Below, in pieces: positions 10,789-17,668 of a DNA stretch of 64,000 bases. The stretch lies in NCBI GenBank assembly GCA_965284315.1, contig OZ260072.1:496001-560000 (forward strand), given 5' to 3'. Numbering within the stretch: position 1 is the first letter of the stretch; the number at the start of each line of letters is the position of its first letter. Source of the DNA: PCRC01 sp017848435. Its GTDB lineage: Bacteria > Pseudomonadota > Gammaproteobacteria > Burkholderiales > Burkholderiaceae_C. Below the pieces are notes generated by a model. The model was not told the origin of the DNA, made no database searches, and saw only the letters and a program-made list of their open reading frames with translations. The translations under genes were made by a program, and so were the position numbers.

Positions 10789-11166
10789 TTAGGTCATGCG
10801 GCGCAGTGTGCAGCCGTCGCCGGTGGAGTCGCGCCAGACGCGCACCGCCACCAGCGCGGGCAAGGCCGCCTGCAATTGGGCGAGGATGTGGCTGCACAGG
10901 TTCTCCAGCGTTGGCACGCCGAGGCCGGGCAGTTCGTCCAGAAACGCGTGGTCGAGTTGCCTGCGCAGCTGCTCGATGTGCTGGCGCACCAGGCCGAGGT
11001 CCACCACCATGCCGGTGCGCGGGTCGGGTTCGCCTTCCAGCATGAGTTCGGCCCAGTAGGTGTGGCCGTGGATGCGCTTGCTGCTGTCGGCCTCCTCGGC
11101 GGGGCGGCTGGCGCGGTTCAGCGTGTGGGCGGCGTCGAAGTAAAAGCGCTGGCTGAGCTGGTGCAT
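10789..11166 (-). CDS. queD: 6-carboxy-5,6,7,8-tetrahydropterin synthase (QueD), variant active site
   Basis: QueD converts dihydroneopterin triphosphate to 6-carboxytetrahydropterin, the second step of queuosine/7-deazaguanine synthesis. The zinc histidines are in FDAAH and RIHGH, and the catalytic Asp-His and Glu segments LDHAFLDEL and TLENLCSHI are present. The cysteine normally found four residues before HGH (KCGRLHGH in E. coli) is a serine here, in the segment SSKRIHGH. The 125-residue length is normal. queE lies 10 bp upstream on the same strand, which supports the pathway assignment despite the substitution; a related pterin-synthase activity is the alternative. Confidence 0.85.
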   Translation of the reverse strand: MHQLSQRFYFDAAHTLNRASRPAEEADSSKRIHGHTYWAELMLEGEPDPRTGMVVDLGLVRQHIEQLRRQLDHAFLDELPGLGVPTLENLCSHILAQLQAALPALVAVRVWRDSTGDGCTLRRMT

Positions 11167-11176
11167 CAGGGGTTCC

Positions 11177-11812
11177 TCAACGGATGCCGGTGATCTTGTG
11201 GGTCTGCAGGCTCAGCCGCCAGGCCGGGCGCGCCAGGCACAACGCGATGCAGGCTTCGGTGTTCTGGGCACGGGTGGGGCTGTCCATGGGCTGCAGGTAG
11301 CGGTGGGTAAAACGCGCGGCTTCCAGCAGCGGCAAGTCCAGCCCTGGCTGCGGCCACACCACCTTCAGCTCGTCGCCCTCGCGCTGCACCCAGTCGGCGC
11401 CGGCCTTGGGGCTGACGCACAGCCAGTCGATGCCCGGTGGCGCGCTGATGCTGCCATTGGTTTCCACCGCGATCCGAAAGCCCTCGGCGTGCAGCGCGTC
11501 CACCAGCGCCGCATCCACCTGCAGCAGCGGCTCGCCGCCGGTCAGCACCACAAAGCGGTGGTCACGCACGTCGGTCGGCCAGAGCGAAGCGACCGTGCGC
11601 GCCAGCGCAGTGGCCTCGGCAAACTTGCCACCCAGCGTGCCATCGGTGCCGACGAAGTCGGTGTCGCAAAACCGGCAGGTAGCACGGGCACGGTCTTCCT
11701 CGCGGCCGCTCCAGAGGTTGCAGCCGGCAAAGCGGCAGAACACCGCCGGCCGGCCGGCGTTGGCACCCTCGCCTTGCAGCGTGTAGAAAACTTCTTTGAC
11801 TTGGTAACTCAT
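11177..11812 (-). CDS. queE: 7-carboxy-7-deazaguanine synthase
   Basis: QueE is a radical SAM enzyme that contracts 6-carboxytetrahydropterin to 7-carboxy-7-deazaguanine. The cluster-binding cysteines are C31, C46 and C49, a C-x14-C-x2-C spacing instead of the standard C-x3-C-x2-C; this expanded loop is known from Burkholderia QueE. The Gly-rich SAM motif LTGGEPLLQ follows. The ATG at 11812 starts MSYQVKEVFYTLQGEG, as in the family, and gives 211 residues; an in-frame start 69 bases upstream would add an unrelated arginine-rich tail. queD follows within 10 bp. No preQ1 riboswitch is visible upstream. Confidence 0.93.
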   Translation of the reverse strand: MSYQVKEVFYTLQGEGANAGRPAVFCRFAGCNLWSGREEDRARATCRFCDTDFVGTDGTLGGKFAEATALARTVASLWPTDVRDHRFVVLTGGEPLLQVDAALVDALHAEGFRIAVETNGSISAPPGIDWLCVSPKAGADWVQREGDELKVVWPQPGLDLPLLEAARFTHRYLQPMDSPTRAQNTEACIALCLARPAWRLSLQTHKITGIR

Positions 11813-11915
11813 GGCATCCGGCTGGCGCGGCGCGGGCAGAAAGGCCCGGCACCACCGGCTTTCAACAGGCCGGGCCCGCATGTTGCGGGTGTCAGCATTT
11901 TACGGGCGTAAATTA

Positions 11916-11931
11916 CTGTATATTTAACCAG
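11916..11931. promoter_or_regulatory. Candidate LexA (SOS) box
   Basis: CTGTATATTTAACCAG matches the CTGT-N8-ACAG consensus at seven of the eight fixed positions (the last half-site is CCAG) and has an A+T-only core except for its junction. It lies in the queE/Y-family polymerase divergent region, 94 bases before the polymerase start. DNA-damage control of the polymerase is the likely meaning; this is inferred from the motif and the neighbour. Confidence 0.6.
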
Positions 11932-11942
11932 TAAATGGTTTT

Positions 11943-12012
11943 GTTTGCTATTTTTTAGATAGCTAAATCACCAGGTTTCACTAAGGTCTATTGCCAATTT
12001 GGTTGAAATTTC
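11943..12012 (-). repeat. Dispersed intergenic repeat, family 1, copy C
   Basis: The minus strand reads GAAATTTCAACCAAATTGGC, then GACCTTAGTGAAACCTGGTG, then ATTTAGCTATCTAAAAAATAGC. The 3' half forms the AGCTAT...ATAGC inverted repeat. It lies between the LexA box and the start of the polymerase gene, so it will be in the 5' leader of that gene if transcription starts at the box. Confidence 0.75.
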
Positions 12013-12024
12013 ACCGCCCCGGCC

Positions 12025-13278
12025 ATGCTGCGCACCCTGTTTGTCGATTTCAACTCGTTTTTTGCCTCTGTGGAGCAACACTTGCAGCCGCAGCTGCGCG
12101 GCCGGCCGGTGGGCGTGGTGCCGGTGGAAGCCGAGTCCACCTGCTGCATTGCCGCGAGCGCCGAAGCCAAGGCCTTTGGGGTCAAAACCGGCACGCCGGT
12201 GTACGAGGCGCGCCGGCGCTGTCCAGGCATTGTTTTCGTGCTGGCCCAGCATGCCAAGTATGTGCAGGTGCACCACGACGCCATTGCCGTGATCGACCGC
12301 GTGGTGCCGGTGCAGGACGTGATGTCCATCGACGAGATGGCCTGCAGCCTCACCGGCCGCTGGCGCGCCCGCGACCAGGCCGAGCGCCTCGCCCGCCAGG
12401 TGAAAGTGGCACTGCGTAACGATCTGGGCGCGTGCCTGACCTGCTCGATCGGCATCGCGCCCAACACGCTGCTGGCCAAGCTCGCCTCCAACATGCACAA
12501 ACCCGACGGGCTGACGGTGCTGGAGCAGGCCGACATTCCCGGCCGGCTGCTGCACCTGCCCCCCAGCGCCTTCTACGGCATCGGCCCGCGCATGGTGGAA
12601 CGGCTGGCCCGCGCCGGCATTGCCACCATGGCCGAGCTGTACGCCGCACCGCGCGAACTGCTGCACAACGCCTGGGGCGGCGTGGCTGGCGACGAGATGT
12701 ACGACAAGCTGCGTGGCATGCCGTATGCGCAGCGCGTCAGCCCGGCGCGCTCGCTCGGCCATTCGCACGTGCTGCCGCCCGAACTGCGCCACGCGCAAGG
12801 CGCGCTCAGCGTGCTGAACCGGCTGACGCAAAAAGCCGCGATGCGGTTGCGCAAGCAGGGCCACTACGCCACTGCGATGGCGGTCGGCGTGCGCTGTGAC
12901 CACCGCTACCGCGACCAAACCGGTGGCGGCCGCGACACACGTTTTGGCGAGACGCAGGACACCACCTTCTTGCTGCAGACCCTGCACACCCTGTGGCACA
13001 GCGGCCTGCACCGGCTGCAGGCCCCCAAGGCGGTGAGCGTGACGCTGCTGGGCCTGGTGCCCGCCGCGCTGCACACGCTGCCGCTGTTTGACGCGCCCGG
13101 CCCGGTGGCCGCCACCCAGCCCCTGCGCGACCGCAGCCGGCTCAACGCCGCGGTGGACCGCATCAACAAGGCGCACGGCAAAAACGCGCTGTACTTTGCC
13201 AGCGCCCACGGCGCGCTGAACGAAGCGCCGATGCGCATCGCCTTCAACCGCATCCCGGACCTCGAGACCGAGCGCTGA
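12025..13278 (+). CDS. Y-family (DinB/ImuB-like) DNA polymerase
   Basis: The 417-residue protein is a translesion polymerase of the Y family. The N-terminus LFVDFNSFFASVEQ carries the first catalytic Asp (D8) and the FF steric-gate region. The second metal site is SIDEM with D103 and E104. Further segments are SIGIAPNTLLAKLASNMHKP of the palm, a helix-hairpin-helix (FYGIGPRMVERLARAGI) and a little-finger region to about residue 380. It differs from standard DNA polymerase IV, with VEAEST in place of the usual YEAR-type segment, and no C-terminal beta-clamp motif is obvious. No imuA or dnaE2 gene is adjacent. A LexA-like box upstream suggests SOS induction. Confidence 0.88.
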   Translation: MLRTLFVDFNSFFASVEQHLQPQLRGRPVGVVPVEAESTCCIAASAEAKAFGVKTGTPVYEARRRCPGIVFVLAQHAKYVQVHHDAIAVIDRVVPVQDVMSIDEMACSLTGRWRARDQAERLARQVKVALRNDLGACLTCSIGIAPNTLLAKLASNMHKPDGLTVLEQADIPGRLLHLPPSAFYGIGPRMVERLARAGIATMAELYAAPRELLHNAWGGVAGDEMYDKLRGMPYAQRVSPARSLGHSHVLPPELRHAQGALSVLNRLTQKAAMRLRKQGHYATAMAVGVRCDHRYRDQTGGGRDTRFGETQDTTFLLQTLHTLWHSGLHRLQAPKAVSVTLLGLVPAALHTLPLFDAPGPVAATQPLRDRSRLNAAVDRINKAHGKNALYFASAHGALNEAPMRIAFNRIPDLETER

Positions 13279-13346
13279 CACCACGCCCTGTCACGCGCGA
13301 TTGCGGCAACTGGCCTGCAAAACCCGCCGATATTGCGTCTTTGTGC

Positions 13347-13373
13347 CCAACCCATCTGGCCAGAATGGGTTGG
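13347..13373 (+). promoter_or_regulatory. Inverted repeat at the start of the CAP lipoprotein gene
   Basis: CCAACCCAT and ATGGGTTGG form a perfect 9-bp stem around CTGGCCAGA, ending one base before the ATG. In RNA it would cover the ribosome binding region; in DNA it could be an operator. No Shine-Dalgarno sequence is visible outside it. Confidence 0.4.
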
Positions 13374-13374
13374 C

Positions 13375-14382
13375 ATGACACACCGCCTGCGCACCCCAGT
13401 TTTGTTGCCCCTCGGGCTGGTCTTGGCGCTGGCACTGGCGGCCTGTGGCGGCGGTGGCGGTGACAGCCCCGCCACCAGCAGCACCATTGCCGTGGCCAGC
13501 AGCGGTGGCGGCAACCTGTCCGACCCCAGCCTCAGCCCCGAAGCCACCGCCACCCAACGCTTGAATGCCGAGCGCGGTGCCTGCGGTTTTGGCACGCTGA
13601 CACCCAACACCCTGCTGGACCAGGCCGCCCTGAACCACGCCAACTACAACGCCTACCAGGCCTCGCTGGGCGTGTTGGCGGGGCATGTGGAGGTTGTGGG
13701 CCAGCCACTGTTCACCGGCATCACGCTGTTTGACCGGGCACTGGCCGTGGGCTACCCTTACCGCGACCTGTGGGAAAACGTCACCACGCTGTACTGGCGC
13801 AACGTCACCGGCACGCTGAACACCGTGCCGCTGGCCACCTATGCCGACGAACGCACCCGCGGCCTGTTGACCTCCGTCTACCACCTCAAGGGCATGCTGG
13901 TGGGCACGCGCGACGTGGGTGTGGCGGTGCTGCACAAACAGTTTGGTACCACGGTGGTGAGGGACATGGTGGTGGAACTGGGCACCCAGTTGCTCGCCCC
14001 TGTGCCACCCGCACAAACCGGTGTGCTCACCTACCCCTGCGAAGGCACACAGGCTGCGCGGGCGGTGTTCACACCGTCGGGCGAAACACCCAACCCGCGG
14101 CCCGGGTTTGTGGGCGACATCGGCACACCGATCTACCTGCGCGCACCAGGCAACGACCGCATCAGCATCACCTCTTTTGCAGTGACCGAATGGGCCACGG
14201 GCATCGCGGTGCCGGCACAGGCCATGACGCTGGCCAACGACCCGGCCCAGTGGCTCAGCCTGAACGACGCCTTCATCCTGCCCAATGCACCGCTGACGGC
14301 CAACGTGCGCTACCGGGTGCGCGTCAGCGGCATGGCAGGGTCGGTGGCGTACAGCAAGGATTTTTCGTTCACGCCGTCGTGA
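13375..14382 (+). CDS. CAP-domain (SCP/PR1-like) lipoprotein
   Basis: The 335-residue product has a lipoprotein signal peptide with lipobox LAAC at residue 24 followed by a Gly/Ser/Thr-rich linker. From about residue 60 comes a CAP/SCP-like domain: LNAERGACGFGTL, a helix with LNHANYNA, a GHVEV segment, and YRDLWENV in place of the usual GENI. After about residue 235 a second beta-rich domain follows (ITSFAVTEWATGIAVPAQ ... VRYRVRVSG), resembling the C-terminal fold seen in secreted CAP proteins. It is probably anchored to the outer membrane; function unknown. The ATG at 13375 is chosen because the signal peptide starts there. Confidence 0.8.
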   Translation: MTHRLRTPVLLPLGLVLALALAACGGGGGDSPATSSTIAVASSGGGNLSDPSLSPEATATQRLNAERGACGFGTLTPNTLLDQAALNHANYNAYQASLGVLAGHVEVVGQPLFTGITLFDRALAVGYPYRDLWENVTTLYWRNVTGTLNTVPLATYADERTRGLLTSVYHLKGMLVGTRDVGVAVLHKQFGTTVVRDMVVELGTQLLAPVPPAQTGVLTYPCEGTQAARAVFTPSGETPNPRPGFVGDIGTPIYLRAPGNDRISITSFAVTEWATGIAVPAQAMTLANDPAQWLSLNDAFILPNAPLTANVRYRVRVSGMAGSVAYSKDFSFTPS

Positions 14383-14402
14383 ATCCGAAGCACTGAACCC
14401 AG

Positions 14403-15050
14403 TCAGTACAGGGTGTTGCGCTGGCGGGCGGGCAGTTCGCTGTCGTACTGCTGGGCGTCGATGGCGGCATCGGTCAGGGCAGACAGGATGGTGCCTGGGG
14501 TTGGCACCTTGGCGGGCCGCTCGGGCGGCACGGCTTGCCACAACCCAGAACGCTGCAAGGCCCGGGCGCACTGGAAATACACCGCCTCGACCGTGATCAC
14601 CAGCACACAGCGCGGTGGCTGGCCGTTGACCACAAAACGCTGCAGCAAGGCCGGCTCGACCGAGATCACCGCCCGGCCGTTGACGCGCAGGGTTTCGCCC
14701 ACGCCAGGAATCAGGAACAGCAGCGCCACGCGCGGGTCGGTCACCAGGTTGTGCAGGCTGTCGACCCGGTTGTTGCCGCGCCGCTCGGGCAGCAGCAGCG
14801 TGGTGGGGTTCTCCACCACCACAAAACCGGCCGCGTCGCCGCGTGGCGAGGCGTCCAGCCCGCCCGGTCCGCTGGTGGCCAGCACCGCGAAGGGAGAGGC
14901 TTCGATCATCGCCCGGTAGTGCGGGTGCACATGCGGCACCTCTTTGCGGACGGAGGCCTCGCCCACCGCGCCAAACAGCTGCGCCAATTGCGCGGGTGTG
15001 GTGATGTGGTAGGTGTCAGGGCTGGCCATGCGCAGCAGTTTAGCGGTCAT
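14403..15050 (-). CDS. Pyridoxamine 5'-phosphate oxidase-family FMN protein (DR_2398-like)
   Basis: A split-barrel flavoprotein of the PPOX class. The diagnostic run is HYRAMIEASPFAVLATSGP, then SPRGDAAGFV, LLLPERRGNNRVDSL, ALLFLIPGVGETLRVNGRA and VEAVYFQCARAL, which matches the family named after DR_2398. The reaction is not known; FMN binding is expected from the family. The ATG at 15050 overlaps the stop of the DUF429 gene by ATGA, giving 215 residues; an ATG 21 bases later is possible. It is the last gene of a thioesterase-DUF429-PPOX run. Confidence 0.85.
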   Translation of the reverse strand: MTAKLLRMASPDTYHITTPAQLAQLFGAVGEASVRKEVPHVHPHYRAMIEASPFAVLATSGPGGLDASPRGDAAGFVVVENPTTLLLPERRGNNRVDSLHNLVTDPRVALLFLIPGVGETLRVNGRAVISVEPALLQRFVVNGQPPRCVLVITVEAVYFQCARALQRSGLWQAVPPERPAKVPTPGTILSALTDAAIDAQQYDSELPARQRNTLY

Positions 15051-15877
15051 GCCGCGGTGACGATCCAGCCTTCCAGCGGGTCCAGTTGGGTGGGCAGGCC
15101 ATAGTGCGGTGCACCCTGCTGTTGGGCCCACGCGGCCTGCAACAGGCACAGCGTGGCGTCGAGCGCGTCGCCACTGGCGTCGTCGGTCAGCGCGTCGCGC
15201 TGCGCATGGCTGAGCTTGAGGCGCAGGCCGAGGCGGGTCTGGCCGTGTTCGAGGGCGGTGATCAGGTCCTTGCGGGCGATCAGCCGCTCCGGCGTCTGTT
15301 TGGCCTTGTCGTCGCTTTTGTAGCTGCGGCCGCCCAGCACCTCGCGCGCCAGCAGCCCGGGGTAACCTTCCAGCGCCACGCGTGTGGTGTCACCGGCATG
15401 CAAGCCCGGCAGGTGCACGCCGGCCGCCAGCAGCGGCGGCACACCCGCGTGCAGCATGAAGGCCACCGGCGGGTTGACCCACTTCATGCTGGGGCTGGAC
15501 CCGGCGGGGATGTCGGTGGCGCGGTGGGCGAATTTGCCACCCACTGGCCGGGCGTCGCAAAACGCGGCAAAGGTGGCACGGATGTCGTCGCGGCCCAGGC
15601 TGGCGTAATGGTGCATGCAGGCCAGCCAGTCGGTGGGCCAGCCCAGCTGCTCAACCAGTTCGCGCGGCAGGCCGAAGGGAAAGTCAAATGCGCCCACCCA
15701 GGGCTGCGGCACGGCCAGCCACTGCGCAAAGCCGGCCAGCGTGTCGAGGCGTTCCAGCCGCGACAGCACCACGCGCCCGCCCGTCTGGTGCCCCAGCGCC
15801 AGCACGATGGGTTTGCGTCGGCTCGGGGCACTGGAGAAGTCGCAGCCGAGCAGCAGGCCCGGTGCGCTGGCACTCAC
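15047..15877 (-). CDS. DUF429 domain protein
   Basis: The 276-residue product begins LLLGCDFSSAPSRRKPIVLA, with the Asp-containing start of the RNase H-like fold typical of DUF429, and includes VGAFDFPFGLPRELV and a C-terminal GDALDATLCLLQAAW. No function is established for the family. The start is a GTG that overlaps the TGA of the upstream thioesterase gene as GTGA; a longer in-frame reading has a low-complexity Ala/Gly/Arg tail that is only a shadow of the thioesterase. The stop overlaps the next gene by ATGA. All three genes are therefore likely translated as a coupled unit. Confidence 0.75.
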   Translation of the reverse strand: MSASAPGLLLGCDFSSAPSRRKPIVLALGHQTGGRVVLSRLERLDTLAGFAQWLAVPQPWVGAFDFPFGLPRELVEQLGWPTDWLACMHHYASLGRDDIRATFAAFCDARPVGGKFAHRATDIPAGSSPSMKWVNPPVAFMLHAGVPPLLAAGVHLPGLHAGDTTRVALEGYPGLLAREVLGGRSYKSDDKAKQTPERLIARKDLITALEHGQTRLGLRLKLSHAQRDALTDDASGDALDATLCLLQAAWAQQQGAPHYGLPTQLDPLEGWIVTAA

Positions 15878-16296
15878 GCCGGCTCGCCCAGCGCCTGGCG
15901 CAGCGCCAGGGGCACTGGCCCGCTGCGCAGCGGTGTGCCGGGACCGGCTTCGTATTGGCACCAGACCCGCGTTTCGTGGCCTCGCGCCAGCAGGCGGCCG
16001 TCGGCATGCACAAACTCATGCCCCACCACAAAAGAGCTGTGGCCCCAGCGGGTCACGCTGGCACGCACCTCGCACCAGTCGCCATAGGTGGGTGAACTCT
16101 TGAAGGCGCACTGCGTGTCCACCGACGGGATGGTCCAGCCCTCGGCGCGGATGCGCGTGGCCGGGTAACCCGCCTGCTCCAGCAGCGCCCAGGTGGCCGC
16201 GTCCATCCAGCGGTAGTAGGTCGGGTAGTAAATGATGCCGGCCGGGTCGCAGTCGCCCCAGGCGACCTGGCGTGGCAGGCGGCACACGATAGACAC
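15874..16296 (-). CDS. Acyl-CoA thioesterase (4-hydroxybenzoyl-CoA thioesterase-like, hotdog fold)
   Basis: The 140-residue product has the 4HBT signature VAWGDCDPAGIIYYPTYYRWMD, in which the Asp of the DCDPAG segment is the catalytic residue in characterised relatives. A GTG start at 16296 (VSIVCRLPRQ) fits the family length; reading further upstream runs into repeat sequence. The substrate is unknown. The stop overlaps the DUF429 start. Between this gene and the BLUF gene lies a family-2 repeat, so transcription from the folE side may be interrupted. Confidence 0.82.
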   Translation of the reverse strand: MSIVCRLPRQVAWGDCDPAGIIYYPTYYRWMDAATWALLEQAGYPATRIRAEGWTIPSVDTQCAFKSSPTYGDWCEVRASVTRWGHSSFVVGHEFVHADGRLLARGHETRVWCQYEAGPGTPLRSGPVPLALRQALGEPA

Positions 16297-16325
16297 AGAC
16301 CTAATCCAGCGGGCTACAGCCGCCG

Positions 16326-16430
16326 CGCCGGGCCGCCCCAAGCAAGGCACGGCCCACGTCCAAGCTAAGCGCAGGACACGCCTGCGCTGAGGGGGCAGCG
16401 AACCCCACGCAGTGGGAAGCGTGGGGGCTC
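16326..16430 (-). repeat. Intergenic repeat, family 2 (two hairpins)
   Basis: On the minus strand it starts at the BLUF stop codon with GAGCCCCCACGC and runs to GGGGCGGCCCGGCGCGGCGG. It contains two perfect 8-bp stems, CCCCACGC/GCGTGGGG (16403-16426) and AGCGCAGG/CCTGCGCT (16368-16388). Its sequence resembles a common extragenic element I recall from Comamonadaceae genomes (not checked). Only one copy is seen in this window. It may act as a terminator or mRNA-end stabiliser for folE-BLUF. Confidence 0.55.
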
Positions 16431-16851
16431 ATGCTCGGCCGATGATGGACGCGGTGGCCATCAGTTCTTCCAGCAACGCGAGGGAGACCTTGCCCGACAC
16501 CGAGTACGGGTCCAGCTCGGGCCTCTCGGCGTATTTCAGCAGGATGCTGGTGTTGATCTTGGACATGTTGACCTGCCCCATGGTCCAGCCGCCGAAACGG
16601 CGCTCGCTGATTTCTTCGTAGTGCAGCAGCACCACGTCCTTGTGGCGAGTGTCGCGCTGGATATGGCCGTACAGGTCGCTCACCGGCATGCGCCCACCTT
16701 CGATGGCTTGCAAGAAGATGCCGCCGCCGTAGCACAGGATGCCGGTGATGCCGGTCAGTGGGTTGAACTGGCGCGATTGCGCGAGGATGGCGTCGATGGC
16801 GCCGGCACTCGGGTCCACAGCGCGGCTGGCGTAGAGAAGGCGTACCAACAT
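16429..16851 (-). CDS. BLUF-domain blue-light sensor protein
   Basis: This is a 140-residue stand-alone BLUF photoreceptor, which would bind FAD and sense blue light. The residues of the flavin hydrogen-bond switch are present: Y7 (LLYAS), N30 (RQFNPLTGITG), Q48 (GGGIFLQAIEGG), W89 and M91 (GGWTMG). The domain covers about residues 1-95; the last 45 residues form a predicted helical extension with no output domain, so signalling would go through a partner protein. It starts 13 bp after the folE stop on the same strand, which points to co-transcription. The stop codon touches a family-2 repeat. Confidence 0.93.
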   Translation of the reverse strand: MLVRLLYASRAVDPSAGAIDAILAQSRQFNPLTGITGILCYGGGIFLQAIEGGRMPVSDLYGHIQRDTRHKDVVLLHYEEISERRFGGWTMGQVNMSKINTSILLKYAERPELDPYSVSGKVSLALLEELMATASIIGRA

Positions 16852-16864
16852 GGTGGTTCTCGAT

Positions 16865-17584
16865 TCAGGCTTTGTTGGGGATCAGCGACAAGAACTCTCG
16901 CCGCAGGTTGGGGTCTTTCAGGAACACGCCGCGCATCACCGAGTTGATCATGCGGCTGTCCATGTCTTTCACGCCGCGCCAAGCCATGCAGTAGTGGCTG
17001 GCTTCCATCACGATAGCCAGCCCGTCGGGCTGGGTTTTTTCCTGGATCAGATCGGCCAGTTGCACCACCGCTTCTTCCTGGATCTGTGGCCGGCCCATCA
17101 CCCACTCGGCCAGCCGCGCGTACTTGGACAGGCCAATCACGTTGGTGTGTTCGTTGGGCAGAACACCGATCCAGATCTTGCCGATGACCGGGCAAAAGTG
17201 GTGTGAACAGGCGCTGCGCACGGTGATCGGGCCGACGATCATCAGCTCGTTGAGGTGGCCCACATTCGGGAATTCGGTGATGGTGGGGGCCTGCACGTAG
17301 CGGCCACGGAACACCTCGTTGACGTACATCTTGGCCACGCGGCGGGCGGTGTCGCCGGTGTTGTGGTCATTGTCGGTGTCGATCACCAGGCTGTCGAGCA
17401 CGCCTTGCATCTTGACGGTCACTTCGTCGAGCAGCTTTTCCAGATCACCGGGCTGGATGAAACCGGCGATGTTGTCGTTGGCATGAAAGCGTTTGCGGGC
17501 CGCGGCCAGGCGCTCGCGGATTTTGACGGAAACGGGGGTGCCCTCGTCCGGGTCGGCAGGTGTCATGGGGGGTTTGCTGGTCAT
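16865..17584 (-). CDS. folE: GTP cyclohydrolase I
   Basis: FolE converts GTP to 7,8-dihydroneopterin triphosphate, the first step of folate synthesis and also the entry to queuosine via QueD. The zinc-binding cysteines and histidine are in RSACSHHFCPV and SHYCMAWRGV, and GLSKYARLAEW and GRPQIQE are typical. The ATG at 17584 gives 239 residues with about 45 residues before the conserved core, longer than the E. coli enzyme. A GTG two codons upstream is possible. Downstream lies the BLUF gene; upstream, a family-1 repeat separates it from the ligase gene. Confidence 0.95.
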   Translation of the reverse strand: MTSKPPMTPADPDEGTPVSVKIRERLAAARKRFHANDNIAGFIQPGDLEKLLDEVTVKMQGVLDSLVIDTDNDHNTGDTARRVAKMYVNEVFRGRYVQAPTITEFPNVGHLNELMIVGPITVRSACSHHFCPVIGKIWIGVLPNEHTNVIGLSKYARLAEWVMGRPQIQEEAVVQLADLIQEKTQPDGLAIVMEASHYCMAWRGVKDMDSRMINSVMRGVFLKDPNLRREFLSLIPNKA

Positions 17585-17610
17585 GTTCACCCACGATAGT
17601 ACCAGTGATT

Positions 17611-17668
17611 AATTTTGAAGGTTTTTAGCACCCAAGCCCTAGTGAAACCTTACGATTTAGCTATAAGT
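17611..17668 (+). repeat. Dispersed intergenic repeat, family 1, copy D
   Basis: The plus strand reads AATTTTGAAGG, then CCAAGCCCTAGTGAAACCTT, then ACGATTTAGCTATAAG. It lies between the ligase and folE genes and overlaps the end of the ligase gene: its GCTATAAG contains, on the minus strand, the final Leu codon and TAG stop of that gene. Confidence 0.75.

Noticed and set aside
11813..11915. Possible preQ1 riboswitch upstream of queE
   Set aside because: No preQ1-type hairpin with an A-rich tail could be found before the queE start.
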